The notes: generated by a model not told the origin, from the letters alone. A DNA stretch of 64,000 bases from Xanthomonas citri pv. mangiferaeindicae (GCA_002240395.1 CP016836.1:2046001-2110000), one strand, 5' to 3'; shown: positions 45,031 to 54,682, numbered from the stretch's first letter. Numbers and translations: made by a program.

Positions 45031-45726
45031 TCAGGCCGCTGCCGCGTGCTCGCCGACCAGCGTGCCCTTGTCCAGATGCAGCGTGTGGCTGGCGTACTCG
45101 GCGGCCTTCGGGTCGTGGGTGACCATGACGATGGTCTTGCCGTGTTCGCGGTTGAGGGTCTGCAGCAGGCCCAGGATGTCCTCGGCCGATTGCCGGTCGA
45201 GATCGCCGGTGGGCTCGTCGCAGATCAGCAGCGTCGGGTCGGAGACGATCGCACGCGCGATCGCCACGCGCTGCTGCTGACCGCCCGACAGTTCGTTGGG
45301 CTTGTGCGAGGTGCGATCCGACAGCCCGACCAGGGTCAACGCGATCTGCGCATTGCGCTTGCGCTGCGCGCCCGAAAGCTTGGTCAGCAACAGCGGCAGC
45401 TCGACGTTCTTCTGCGCGCTCAGCGCCGGCATCAGGTTGTAGAACTGGAACACGTAGCCGACGTTGCGGCTGCGCCAGCTCGACAGTTGCCCGCCGCCCA
45501 TCCGATCGATGCGCTCGCCGTGGACGGCGATCTCGCCGCCGGTGGGCGTGTCGAGTCCGCCGATCAGATTCAGCAGCGTGGTCTTGCCCGAACCCGAAGG
45601 GCCCATCAGCGCGACGAAATCGCCTTCGGCGATATCGAGATCGACGCCGTGCAGCACCTCGACCCGCTCGGGTCCGCGCTGGTAGGACTTGGTGAGATTG
45701 CGGATCGACACCAGTGCCATCGTCAT
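45031..45726 (-). CDS. ABC transporter ATP-binding protein (LolD/MacB type)
   Basis: Cytoplasmic ATPase of the MacB/LolD group. The 231-residue product has Walker A GPSGSGKTT near 43, the Q-loop FQFYNLMPALSA, the signature LSGGQQQR near 148 and Walker B LICDEPTGDLD near 168, followed by the D-loop and the H-loop VMVTHD. It powers the two downstream permeases. ATG 45726 was used; a second ATG two codons later is possible. Confidence 0.95.
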   Translation of the reverse strand: MTMALVSIRNLTKSYQRGPERVEVLHGVDLDIAEGDFVALMGPSGSGKTTLLNLIGGLDTPTGGEIAVHGERIDRMGGGQLSSWRSRNVGYVFQFYNLMPALSAQKNVELPLLLTKLSGAQRKRNAQIALTLVGLSDRTSHKPNELSGGQQQRVAIARAIVSDPTLLICDEPTGDLDRQSAEDILGLLQTLNREHGKTIVMVTHDPKAAEYASHTLHLDKGTLVGEHAAAA

Positions 45727-45819
45727 TCCCCTTTCGTGATCTGGAACTGTGGTGCTGCGCAGTGGGCGCAGCGTGTTGTGACCGATCGCGCCATTCGCGC
45801 AAGTGCGCGTTGCAGTGGA

Positions 45820-47049
45820 TCAGTCCTTGACCCGGACGCGGCTGCCGTCGGCGAGTGCATCGGGCGCATTGACCACCAGCACATCGCCGGGCGCTACCCC
45901 GGATGCGATCTCGACATTGCCGCCGATGCGCTGGCCCAGTTCGACGGTGCGCTGGCGCACGACGTCGCCGTCGACCACGAACACCACCTGCGCACCATCG
46001 CGCTCGGCCAGCACGGTTGCCGGCACACGCGACAGCCGCGGCGCGTCGGCGTCCTGGGCCGGGCGTGCCTGTTCGAGGAAGCTCACCGTCGCGCCCATGT
46101 CCGGCACGATGCGCGCGTCCTTGGCGTCGAGCGCGATACGCACCTTCACCGTCGCCTTGCCGCGGTCGGCGGTCGGCACGATCGCGATCACGCTGCCGGG
46201 GATCTTCCAGTCGGGATAGGCGTTGAGCGTGGTCTCGACGGGCATGCCCGGCGACACTCGGCCGATGTAGGACTCGCCGACATCGACTTCGACCTCGAGC
46301 GAGTCCATGTCGACGATGGTGCCGATGCCGGTACGGGTGAAGCCGCCGCCGGCCGACAGCGGCGACACGATTTCGCCCGGCTGCGCGGCCTTGGCGATGA
46401 CCACGCCGGCGAACGGTGCGCGGACCAGGGTGTCGTCGACACCGATCGTGGAGATCCGCAACTGCTCGTCGGCGACGTTGGCGTTGCGGCGCGCGGTGGC
46501 CAGTTGCGCACGCAGCGCGTCGCGCTGGGCGACCGCCTGTTCGTACTGCGCCTTGGACACCAATTGCTGGCCGACCAGCGCCTGCAGGCGCTCGGCATTG
46601 GCGGTGGCCTCGGTCAGCTGCGCCTGCACGCCGGCGACCTGGCTGCGCGCGGCCTCGAGCTGCGCGGCCGACAGATCGCGCCGGGCATCGGCGTCGATCG
46701 GATCGAGGGTGGCGAGGATCTCGTCGGCCTGCACGTGCTGGCCTTCTTCGATCCGCACCTCGCGCACGCGGCCAGTGATCTTGGCCGAGACGGTCGCCAT
46801 CCGGCGGGCGACGACGTAGCCGCTGGCATCGAGCACCGAGCCGCCGGCGCTACCCGGCGCGCTGGGCGCGGCCACCCCCGTGGTCTCGACTTCGATCGCG
46901 CGCGGCGCCAGCAGCCAGGCTGCGAGCAACAGGACGATCGCGACCACAGCGGCGATGCCGAGCCCGATCCACAGGCGGCGACGCGACGGCGGCGGCGGGG
47001 CGCTGCGGTCGATGCGGAGTTCCTTGAGCAGGTCTGCGTTCGTGTTCAT
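45820..47049 (-). CDS. HlyD/MacA-type periplasmic adaptor of the ABC exporter
   Basis: The 409-residue product has one transmembrane helix (about 27-48), a lipoyl-like domain (VREVRIEEGQHVQADEILATLDP near 95), a coiled-coil hairpin (about 120-180) and an RND-type barrel region (ATVKVRIALDAKDARI near 315). It starts the operon HlyD - ATPase - FtsX - FtsX - small protein on the minus strand, an arrangement typical of tripartite macrolide or peptide exporters. It lacks a nearby outer-membrane gene and is likely to use TolC. Confidence 0.9.
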   Translation of the reverse strand: MNTNADLLKELRIDRSAPPPPSRRRLWIGLGIAAVVAIVLLLAAWLLAPRAIEVETTGVAAPSAPGSAGGSVLDASGYVVARRMATVSAKITGRVREVRIEEGQHVQADEILATLDPIDADARRDLSAAQLEAARSQVAGVQAQLTEATANAERLQALVGQQLVSKAQYEQAVAQRDALRAQLATARRNANVADEQLRISTIGVDDTLVRAPFAGVVIAKAAQPGEIVSPLSAGGGFTRTGIGTIVDMDSLEVEVDVGESYIGRVSPGMPVETTLNAYPDWKIPGSVIAIVPTADRGKATVKVRIALDAKDARIVPDMGATVSFLEQARPAQDADAPRLSRVPATVLAERDGAQVVFVVDGDVVRQRTVELGQRIGGNVEIASGVAPGDVLVVNAPDALADGSRVRVKD

Positions 47050-47182
47050 CGAAGCCTGGACGGGAGAACTGCGGCCAGTGTGACCGCGGGGGGCGAGGGT
47101 TTCCAATCTGCCGGCGGCCAAGGCCGGCGGGCGGGTGCGCCGCACCGGCACAGTCTGCCGCCGCGCAGGTCCCGGGAGCACG

Positions 47183-47194
47183 TGACAGCTGTCA
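47183..47194. promoter_or_regulatory. Perfect palindrome TGACAGCTGTCA between divergent ABC operons
   Basis: The 12-bp perfect palindrome lies 80 bases before the ABC ATPase start (47275) and 133 before the divergent HlyD start. It resembles dyads bound by LuxR/NarL-type response regulators, and such a regulator is encoded in this cluster at 50269-50898. Autoregulation is inferred only from position. Confidence 0.4.
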
Positions 47195-47274
47195 GGCGAT
47201 CGTACTGACGTTTGCGTCTGATGCCACGCGGGCCCAGTGCCAAGACTGGTGGCTCCCGGCCCGAAGGAGACGCG

Positions 47275-48219
47275 ATGATGTCCATGCCTGCGATCGCCCA
47301 TTCGCCCACACCCGCCGTCGTCGAGCCGCTCGCGCGTTTGCGCGGTGTCGTGCGCACCCGCGGGCGCGTCCGTGTGCTCGATGGTGTGGACCTGGCGGTG
47401 CCGCCCGGCCAGGTCACCGCGCTGCTCGGGGTCAACGGTGCGGGCAAGTCCACGACCCTCGACGTTCTGCTCGGCCTGCAACCTGCCGACCAGGGCGAGG
47501 CCCGGTTGTTCGGTCGCCCGCCCACCGACCCGGATGCACGATGGCGGATCGGCGTGATGCTGCAACAGGCGCAGTTGCCGGAACGACTGCAGGTCGGCGA
47601 ATTGCTGGCGCTGGTGCGCAGCTGGTATCCGGCGCCGCGCAGCCTGCCGGACTGCGTCGCCCTGGCCGGGCTCGAGGGGCTGCTGTCGCGGCGCTATGGT
47701 CGGCTGTCGGGCGGGCAGCAACGCCGTGTGCAGTTCGCGCTCGCGCTGTGCGGCCGTCCGCAATTGCTGTTCCTCGACGAGCCGACGACCGGCCTGGACC
47801 ACGACGCTCGGCGACAGGTCTGGCAGACGGTCCGTACCCTGGTGACCCGCGGGGCGGGCGTGTTGCTGACCACGCACGACATGGCCGAAGCCGAGGCGTT
47901 GGCAGATCGCGTCGTGGTACTGGCGGCCGGGCGTGTCTGTGTCGCCGGCAGCGTCGATGCGGTGCGGGCGCGAGTCGCGCAACGGCGCGTGGCCTGCGAC
48001 AGCGCGCTGCCGGAAGGCGAGATCGCGACCTGGCCGGGTGTGATGTCGGTGGCCCGGACGGAAGGGCGTTTGGCGATCGTGACCGACGATGCCGACGCGG
48101 TGGTGCGCAGGCTGCTGCAGGCCGATCCACAGGCCGGCGGGCTCGAGGTGCGCCGCGCGGACCTGGCCGAGGCGCTGACCACTGGACCTGGGCAGGCCCG
48201 GGCGGGAGCAGGCGCATGA
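47275..48219 (+). CDS. ABC transporter ATP-binding protein
   Basis: Cytoplasmic ATPase of the ABC-2 export group. The 314-residue product has Walker A GVNGAGKST near 60, the signature LSGGQQRRVQ near 144, Walker B LLFLDEPTTGLD near 166 and the H-loop TTHD. A regulatory C-terminal part of about 90 residues follows. A GAAGGAGA site precedes ATG 47275. Its stop overlaps the permease start by 4 bases, and a histidine kinase and response regulator follow, forming a four-gene unit. Confidence 0.93.
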   Translation: MMSMPAIAHSPTPAVVEPLARLRGVVRTRGRVRVLDGVDLAVPPGQVTALLGVNGAGKSTTLDVLLGLQPADQGEARLFGRPPTDPDARWRIGVMLQQAQLPERLQVGELLALVRSWYPAPRSLPDCVALAGLEGLLSRRYGRLSGGQQRRVQFALALCGRPQLLFLDEPTTGLDHDARRQVWQTVRTLVTRGAGVLLTTHDMAEAEALADRVVVLAAGRVCVAGSVDAVRARVAQRRVACDSALPEGEIATWPGVMSVARTEGRLAIVTDDADAVVRRLLQADPQAGGLEVRRADLAEALTTGPGQARAGAGA

Positions 48220-48998
48220 GCGCGCGGACCCGGATCGGCGCGTCGGCCGGGCGGGCCCGGGGCGTACGCGCGGTGGCGCAGACGGTGCGCTGCGAACTGC
48301 TGCGTCTGCTGCGCGAGCCGATGTACGTGCTGCCCACGTTGCTGTTTCCTGCAGCGTTCTACGCGATGTTCGGACTCGTGCTCGGCGGCAACCGGGGCAG
48401 TGCTGAGGCCGCCCGCTACCTGCTGGCGACGTACGGGGTGTTCGGCGCGATGGGGGCGGGTCTGTTCGGATGTTCGGTGACGCTGGCGATCGACCGCGAA
48501 CGCGGATTCTTCGCGTTGCAGCGTGCGCTGCCGGCCCCCGGCGGTGCCTGGCTGGTGGCGCGTGCCGCGATCGCGCTGCTGTTCTCACTGATCATCGTGC
48601 TGGAACTGGCGGCGCTGGCGACGGCGTTCGGCGGCGTGTCGCTGGCGCCGGCGCAATGGGTGCAACTGTGGACCGTCACCGTGTTCGGCGCGCTGCCGTT
48701 CTGCGCGATCGGCTTGCTGCTGGGCAGCGTCGCCAGCGCCAATGCCGCGCCGGCCTGGGCGAACGTGCTGTTCCTGCCGATGGCCTTCCTGTCGGGTCTG
48801 TGGCTGCCGTTGTCGATGCTGCCCGATGCACTCGTGCAACTGGCGCCGCTGTGGCCGGCCTATCACCACGGCCAGCTCGCGCTCGCGGTGCTGGGGGCAG
48901 ATGCCGGGGGCGCCGCTGGCGTGCACGTCGCGGTGCTGACGACGACGACGGTGGTCTGCGCGGGGCTTGCGCTGCGCCGGCTGGCGCGGGTGGGCTGA
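48216..48998 (+). CDS. ABC-2 type transporter permease
   Basis: Inner-membrane subunit with six hydrophobic helices. The 260-residue product shows ELLRLLREPMYVLPTLLFPAAFYAMFG near 28 and the late NVLFLPMAFLSGLWLPLSMLPDALVQLAPLWPAYH, the ABC-2 signature. The ATG overlaps the ATPase stop. The histidine kinase gene starts 4 bases after its stop, so the transporter and signal genes are probably cotranscribed. Confidence 0.92.
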   Translation: MSARTRIGASAGRARGVRAVAQTVRCELLRLLREPMYVLPTLLFPAAFYAMFGLVLGGNRGSAEAARYLLATYGVFGAMGAGLFGCSVTLAIDRERGFFALQRALPAPGGAWLVARAAIALLFSLIIVLELAALATAFGGVSLAPAQWVQLWTVTVFGALPFCAIGLLLGSVASANAAPAWANVLFLPMAFLSGLWLPLSMLPDALVQLAPLWPAYHHGQLALAVLGADAGGAAGVHVAVLTTTTVVCAGLALRRLARVG

Positions 48999-49002
48999 GC
49001 GC

Positions 49003-50259
49003 ATGGACCCAGATCGCCTGCCGCCCCTGGGGCCGGTTACGCTGGCGGCCGTGAGCGCCCAGATGCCAGACCAGGTCCCGTTTCGTCCCATCGCCGGGCT
49101 GCGCCCGGCGCCCGATTCGGTGCTCGGGATGGCCCTGCGCCAGGGCCGGCCGGCATGGAGCGAGGGCATCCACGTGCTGTGGTCGGTCTGGGTGTTCGTG
49201 GTGCCGATGTTCTCGCAACGCGGCTACGACCTGCGCTGGCTGCTGCTGACACTGCTGTCGTATCCGATGTTCCTGGCGCTGTTCGTCGGTGCTCTGGTTC
49301 TGCCGCCGCGCCGCGCGTCCTGGTGCGCGGCGGCGATGATCGCGATGTGCTTAGGCATGCTGCCCTGGTACGTGTCGGGCTTGAGCTACTTCGTGTTCGG
49401 TTGCGTGTTCCTCGGCACACTGTCGCGCGGGTCGGTGTGGCGCTATGCGCTGACGCTGGCGGCGCTCAATGCGGTGTTGCTGGTGTGGGCGCGCTGGCTC
49501 GGCTATCCATGGACGGCGCTGGCCTGGATGCCGCTCACCACCGGGGTGATCGGCATGCTGGTGCATGTCGACCGCCTGCGGCATGCGCAGGATGCGGCAC
49601 TGCGGCTGTCGCACGACGAGGTCCGGCGCCTGGCCGCGGTTGCCGAGCGCGAGCGCATCGGGCGCGACCTGCACGACCTGCTCGGGCACACGCTGTCGAT
49701 GGTCGCGCTCAAGGCCGATCTCGCGTCGCGGTTGGTCGATCGTGATCCCGATGGCGCGCGCCGCGAGATTGGCGAGGTCGGCGGCATCGCACGCGATGCG
49801 CTCGCGCAGGTGCGCCAAGCGGTCAGCGGTATCCGCGCGGCCGGGCTCGCCGCCGAGCTCGCATCGTCGCGCCTGCTGCTCGAGACCGATGGGATCGCGT
49901 TCGACTACGTGCTCGACGACCACGTCGTCGGCGCAGGCCTGCCGCCCGAGGTGGAAACGGCCTTGGCGATGACGCTGCGCGAGGCGGTCACCAATCTGCA
50001 GCGCCATGCCGGCGCGCGCAGAGCGCAGGCGGCGTTCTCGCGAGAGGGCGATGCGATCCGCCTGCAGGTGATCGATGACGGCCGCGGCGGTGCGATCGTG
50101 CCGGGCAATGGCCTGTCGGGCATGCGCGAGCGCATCGAAGCGCTGGGCGGCCGTGTGCATGTCGAAGGCGGCGCCCAAGGCACCCGCGTCGATGCGCGCA
50201 TCCCGCTGCCCGCCCCGGTGTGGGTGCCGGGGACGCGCCTGCGCGCCGGGGCCTGCTAA
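49003..50259 (+). CDS. DesK-like sensor histidine kinase
   Basis: Membrane sensor of the HisKA_3/DesK group. The 418-residue product has about five N-terminal transmembrane helices (about 55-185), the phosphoacceptor His224 in ERERIGRDLHDLLGHTLS, and a HATPase domain with EAVTNLQRHA near 328 and NGLSGMRERIEALGG near 370. DesK senses membrane fluidity in Bacillus, and similar kinases monitor envelope stress; the signal here is unknown. The response regulator follows 9 bases later. Confidence 0.92.
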   Translation: MDPDRLPPLGPVTLAAVSAQMPDQVPFRPIAGLRPAPDSVLGMALRQGRPAWSEGIHVLWSVWVFVVPMFSQRGYDLRWLLLTLLSYPMFLALFVGALVLPPRRASWCAAAMIAMCLGMLPWYVSGLSYFVFGCVFLGTLSRGSVWRYALTLAALNAVLLVWARWLGYPWTALAWMPLTTGVIGMLVHVDRLRHAQDAALRLSHDEVRRLAAVAERERIGRDLHDLLGHTLSMVALKADLASRLVDRDPDGARREIGEVGGIARDALAQVRQAVSGIRAAGLAAELASSRLLLETDGIAFDYVLDDHVVGAGLPPEVETALAMTLREAVTNLQRHAGARRAQAAFSREGDAIRLQVIDDGRGGAIVPGNGLSGMRERIEALGGRVHVEGGAQGTRVDARIPLPAPVWVPGTRLRAGAC

Positions 50260-50268
50260 CGTCGCGCC

Positions 50269-50898
50269 ATGCCGCGCATGCCCACCGCCGACGCGCAGTT
50301 GCGCATCCTCATCGCCGAGGACCAGGCGATGCTGCGCGGTGCGCTGGCCGCGCTGCTCGATCTGGAACCGGACCTGGCGGTCGTCGGTGCGGTGGGGGAT
50401 GGCGAATCGGCGTGGCGCGCGCTGCAGCGCCTTGCCCCGGACGTGCTGGTGGCCGACATCGAGATGCCGGGCCTCACCGGCCTGGAGCTTGCGCAGCGCA
50501 TCCAGCGCCATGGCTTGCCGGTGCGCGTGGTCATCGTCACCACGTTCGCGCGCTCGGGCTACCTGCGCCGCGCGCTCGATGCCGGCGTCGGCGGCTATCT
50601 GCTCAAGGATGCGCCACCCGAGCAGCTCGCCCAGGCCCTGCGCCGGGTCCACGACGGCGGGCGGGCGATCGACCCGCAACTCGCGCTCGAGGCCTGGAGC
50701 GAACCCGATCCGCTGAGCGAGCGCGAACGGCAGGCGCTGCGCCTTGCCGGCGAGGGGCTGGATGCGACCCAGATCGCGGCGCGGCTGCAGCTCTCGCATG
50801 GCACGGTGCGCAATTACCTGTCGGAGGCGATCGGCAAGCTCGGCGCCGGCAACCGCATCGAGGCCTACCGGCTCGCCCGCCAGAAGGGCTGGCTGTAG
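50269..50898 (+). CDS. DesR-like response regulator (NarL/LuxR type)
   Basis: Two-domain transcription factor. The 209-residue product has a receiver domain (about 12-128) with the phosphorylation site Asp63 in VADIEMPG, Thr in VTTFARSGY and Lys in YLLKDA, and a C-terminal LuxR-type helix-turn-helix (LSERERQALRLAGEGLDATQIAARLQLS near 148-175). It should be phosphorylated by the kinase encoded just upstream and regulate the ABC genes, possibly via the palindrome at 47183-47194. Confidence 0.94.
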   Translation: MPRMPTADAQLRILIAEDQAMLRGALAALLDLEPDLAVVGAVGDGESAWRALQRLAPDVLVADIEMPGLTGLELAQRIQRHGLPVRVVIVTTFARSGYLRRALDAGVGGYLLKDAPPEQLAQALRRVHDGGRAIDPQLALEAWSEPDPLSERERQALRLAGEGLDATQIAARLQLSHGTVRNYLSEAIGKLGAGNRIEAYRLARQKGWL

Positions 50899-50986
50899 CG
50901 ACGGCCGCAGCTGGCTGTGCGTAGTGGCGGCGGGCTGCTAGCCTCGTTGGCCCGTGCTCGGTTGTGCACGCTTGCCGGAAGGCCCT

Positions 50987-51385
50987 GTGATCCGATCCTC
51001 GATGCCGCTGGGCGGCCGTGTCGTCGCCCTCATCGCATTGCTGTGGTACCTGTTCGGCCTGTTGCTGCTGATGCTGCGGCTGGCCACGCTGCCGGCGCAG
51101 ACCGAGGTCGCAACGACCGCGCTCCCGATGTGGTTCGATCTCGTCTCCGGCCTGGCCGTAGTCGCCGGCACGTCCGGCTCGGTCGCGCTGCTGCTGGCCC
51201 GCCGTTGGGCGGTGCCGATGCTGCTTGCGGCCTTCGTCGCGGTCGCGGTGCTGGTCGGCGCCGGCCTGGTGCTGCAGCCTGCACTGTTTCCCACCGGGCC
51301 TGCGATGCCGGTGCTGCTGGTGCTGGTGGTCGGTTCGATCTGGCTGTTCGCCCGCTCGGCCGCACGGCGCGGCTGGCTGCGCTGA
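50987..51385 (+). CDS. Four-helix membrane protein of unknown function
   Basis: With the GTG at 50987 the product has 132 residues and four transmembrane helices (about 11-29, 47-64, 70-95 and 102-121), ending in a short Arg-rich tail. A GGAAGG site lies about 5 bases upstream of this GTG, which decided the start; an open frame continues upstream to 50954. It follows the response regulator by 88 bases and may belong to the same regulon. No family is assigned. Confidence 0.65.
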   Translation: MIRSSMPLGGRVVALIALLWYLFGLLLLMLRLATLPAQTEVATTALPMWFDLVSGLAVVAGTSGSVALLLARRWAVPMLLAAFVAVAVLVGAGLVLQPALFPTGPAMPVLLVLVVGSIWLFARSAARRGWLR

Positions 51386-51423
51386 CGACGCGGCGTTGCC
51401 GCCGCGCCGTCGGCCGGCGTTTT

Positions 51424-52785
51424 TCAGCCGCAGCGCGCCTGCAGCATTGCCCACGCCGCGCGCAGGCCCAGTGCCTCGCCGCCCTGCGGATGGCCTGGAC
51501 GGCTGCTGTCGTTCCAGGCGTAGGTGTCCAGGTGCGCCCAGGGCAGATCGCCAGGCACGAAGCGCTCCAGATACAGCGCCGCGGTGACGCTGCCGGCCAT
51601 GCGCGAGCCGGCATTGGCGATGTCGGCGATGCCGCTGGTCAGGTAGCGCAGGTACGGCCGCCACAGCGGCATGCGCCAGACCGGGTCGCGGGTGGCCTCG
51701 CCGCCGGCGATCCAGGCGGCGGCCAGCGCGTCGTCGTTGGCGAACAGCGCCGGCAGGTCGGGGCCCAGCGCGATGCGCGCCGCGCCGGTCAGCGTGGCGA
51801 AATCGAGCAGCGTGTCGGGCGCCTGCTCGGCGGCGTAGGCGAGCGCGTCACACAGCACCAGGCGGCCTTCGGCATCGGTGTTGTCGATCTCCACGCTCAG
51901 GCCCTTGCGCGTGGCGATGACCTCACCCGGACGCAACGCATCGGGGCCGATCGCGTTCTCGACCGCCGGCACCAGCAGCGTGATCCGCAGCGGCAGCCGA
52001 CGCGCCATGACCAGTTCGGCCAGCGCGATCGCGTGTGCCGCGCCGCCCATGTCCTTCTTCATGTTGCGCATGCCGTCGGCCGGCTTGATGTCCAGCCCGC
52101 CGGTGTCGAAGCACACGCCCTTGCCGACGATCGCCACATGCGGATGCGAGGCGTCGCCCCACTGCAGGTGCAGCAGGCGCGGTGCGCGGTGCGAGGCACG
52201 GCCCACGGCATGGATGGCCGGGAAGTTCCTTGCCAGCAAGGCATCGCCGACGATGCTCTCGAACGTGGCGCCATGTGCGGCGGCGATGTCGCCGACCACC
52301 GCCTCCATCTGTTCGGGCCCCATGTCTTCGGTCGGGGTGTTGACCAGGTCGCGCACGCGCGCGGTCGCGGCGATCAGGTCGACGATCGCCGGATCGGGGT
52401 CGAGCGCCAGGCGCGCCGGTTTGCGCGCGGTGGCCTTGTAGCGGGTGAAGCGATACGCACCCAGGCCCCAGCCCAGCTGCAATGCATCGGCCGCGTAGTG
52501 GCCGACCGGGTGCCAGCACCCTTCGGGCAGGCCGTAGACGGCATGCGCGTAGCTGTCGGGGTCGTGCGCATCGCCGATACCGATCACCGCGCCGGCCAGG
52601 CCGTCGCCGCCGGGCAGCAGGGTCAAGGCGCCCGCGGCGCCGTCGAAGGCCTGGGCATCGAGCCAGTGGCCGATGGCGGCCGGCTGGCTGTCGCGCCAGG
52701 CAGCGTAGTGCTTGCGCGAGACGATGTGCAGTGGGCGGGCATCGCGTGCGTCAGCGGCGAAGAGGTCGGTGATGTTGTGGGTCAT
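51424..52785 (-). CDS. M17 family leucyl aminopeptidase
   Basis: Cytoplasmic two-metal exopeptidase. The 453-residue product has a short divergent N-terminal domain and the conserved catalytic domain: GKGVCFDTGGLDIKPADGM near 215 with the metal-binding Lys and Asp, and the signature NTDAEGRLVLCDAL near 297. It is of the PepB-like shorter type and not the classical PepA, which also binds DNA. The HAD gene lies upstream on the same strand, 12 bases away. Confidence 0.92.
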   Translation of the reverse strand: MTHNITDLFAADARDARPLHIVSRKHYAAWRDSQPAAIGHWLDAQAFDGAAGALTLLPGGDGLAGAVIGIGDAHDPDSYAHAVYGLPEGCWHPVGHYAADALQLGWGLGAYRFTRYKATARKPARLALDPDPAIVDLIAATARVRDLVNTPTEDMGPEQMEAVVGDIAAAHGATFESIVGDALLARNFPAIHAVGRASHRAPRLLHLQWGDASHPHVAIVGKGVCFDTGGLDIKPADGMRNMKKDMGGAAHAIALAELVMARRLPLRITLLVPAVENAIGPDALRPGEVIATRKGLSVEIDNTDAEGRLVLCDALAYAAEQAPDTLLDFATLTGAARIALGPDLPALFANDDALAAAWIAGGEATRDPVWRMPLWRPYLRYLTSGIADIANAGSRMAGSVTAALYLERFVPGDLPWAHLDTYAWNDSSRPGHPQGGEALGLRAAWAMLQARCG

Positions 52786-52797
52786 GAGCGGGTCCTG

Positions 52798-53511
52798 TCA
52801 GGCATCGTCGGCGGCGGTCGGCACGGTGTCGAGCCAGTCGGCGAGTGCGGTGAGGGTGTCGAATTGGAGATCGGGCGTCAGCTCGGGATGCTCCCAGCGG
52901 CGGCCTTCGCGGTTGATCCAGCAACTGCGCAGCCCCGCGCGCGCGGCACCGGCGACGTCCATCTCGATGTGGTCGCCGACGTGCAGCACGTCGCCATGCG
53001 CGCAGCCCAGCCGCGTACAGGCGGCATGGAAGATGCTCGCTTCCGGCTTCGCCGCGCCGTGCTCGCGCGCGGCCAGCTTGAACGCGAACAGATGCGACAA
53101 GCCGATGTGTTCGATGTCGGCATTGCCGTTGGTCAGCGCGGCCATCGGCACGCGCGCGGCGATCCGTGCCAGTGCCTCGAGGCTGTCGGGATAGAACTCG
53201 ATGCGGTTGCGCTCAGCGTGGAACACCCGATAGGCCGCATCGAGCAGGCCGACATCGCCGCCGCTGTCGCGCAGCGCGTGCTCGATCGTGAGTTGGCGCA
53301 GGGCCTCGACATCGTGCGCCAGGTGCGCGTTGTCGGCGAACACCTGCGCGCGCAAAGCGCGCATGCGTTCGATCGGGTAGCGCTCGGCGGTCGCCGGACT
53401 GTGTTCGCGCAGGAAGGCGTCGAGCGCCTGTTCGATGCGGGTGCCGATCGGTGCGAAGGGCCACACGGTGTCGTCGAGATCGATGGTGATGGCGCGGATG
53501 GGAAATCGCAT
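52798..53511 (-). CDS. HAD-superfamily phosphatase (YigB-like)
   Basis: The 237-residue product shows HAD motif I DLDDTVWP at about 11-18 (nucleophile first Asp), motif II LTNGN near 125, motif III Lys in AAKPEASIF and motif IV HVGDHIEMDV near 178, with a helical C1 cap between. This fits the YigB group that dephosphorylates FMN and sugar phosphates; the substrate is inferred. It is followed by the M17 peptidase gene on the same strand. Confidence 0.88.
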   Translation of the reverse strand: MRFPIRAITIDLDDTVWPFAPIGTRIEQALDAFLREHSPATAERYPIERMRALRAQVFADNAHLAHDVEALRQLTIEHALRDSGGDVGLLDAAYRVFHAERNRIEFYPDSLEALARIAARVPMAALTNGNADIEHIGLSHLFAFKLAAREHGAAKPEASIFHAACTRLGCAHGDVLHVGDHIEMDVAGAARAGLRSCWINREGRRWEHPELTPDLQFDTLTALADWLDTVPTAADDA

Positions 53512-53533
53512 GCGGCCATTGTAGCGGGCGTGC

Positions 53534-54654
53534 TCAGGCCAGCAGCCGCGCCCAGCCCTCGAAGCCCTCCACGCGCCGGAGCACCAGCTTCACACATACC
53601 AGCAACGGCACCGCCAGCAGCAGGCCGACGATGCCCCACATCCAGCCAAACAACAGCAGCGCCAGCACCAGCATCAATGGCGACAACGCCATCCGCCGGC
53701 CCAGCACGATCGGGGTGACGAACTGGCCCTCGAGCGTGTGCAGCGCCAGATAGATCGCCGCCGGAATCACCGGCGCCCAGGCCGGGGTCGGCCAACTGCC
53801 CTCGTAACTGACGAAGCCCATCAGCAGCATCAGCAGCACGCCGATCAGCGGACCGACATAGGGGCGAAATTCAACAGCGCGACGACCGTCCCCCACAGCA
53901 GCGCATCCTGCAGCGGCAGCCCCATCCACAGCAGGATGCCGGCAAACAGCGCGCCCAGCAGCGTGTTGATGATCGAGATGGTCAGCACGTAGCGGGAGAT
54001 CTCGCGCTCGATCGACTGCAGGATGTCGACCGTGAGCTTGCGGCGCTGCCGGTCGGGCAACAGAGCGATCGCGTTGCGTTGCAGGTTCTCGCCATAGACC
54101 ATGAAGAAGAAGGTCAGCAGCACCACTGCCAGCACCGAAGCCAGCATGCGCGGCGTAGCGACAAGCGTGCGCCACGAACTGTCATCCTGGATCCGCACCA
54201 ACTGCACGCGGCGTTGCGGCCGGTCCTCGGTCGCGCGGGCGAAGGTCTCTGCCGCCCGGTTGGCCTGCTGCACCGGCTGGGTCATCTGCTTCAGACGCGG
54301 CGCCAGCGCACGCAACTGCTTGGGCGCCTGCTGCACCCATTCGCTGGCTGGCCCGTAGAGCTGGGTGCCGAGCATGCCGGTGGCGGTGAGCCCGGCGGTC
54401 AACACCAGCAAGGCGCCGACGAAGCGGGGAATCCACAACCGGCGCAGGCCGCGCAGCACGGGATTGCCGACCAGCGCGAAAAACATTGCCAGCAGGACCG
54501 GCAGGATCACCCCCTGCGCGGCCCACAACGTGACCAGCACCGCGAGCGTGGTCAGGACCACCAGCGCAGTCGAGGCGCGCGGCCTGGGGGCCACAGGCGT
54601 GGGCACCGGCGGCGGTGCATCCTCCGGCGGAGGCGGCGTGGTCGGGGTGCTCAT
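53534..54654 (-). CDS. AI-2E family transporter, frameshifted
   Basis: Seven- or eight-helix membrane protein of the AI-2E/TqsA family. It starts MSTPTTPPPPED at 54654. The first frame covers residues up to LLNFAP and ends at 53845. The remaining YVGPLIGVLLMLLMGFVSYEG and final helices continue in another frame to 53534. One extra G in the run at 53861-53864 joins them into about 374 residues. Members export quorum signals or ions; the substrate is unknown. The protein is probably intact in the organism. Confidence 0.8.
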
Positions 54655-54682
54655 CGAAGGAAAGGGCGCGTCTGCGACGCGC

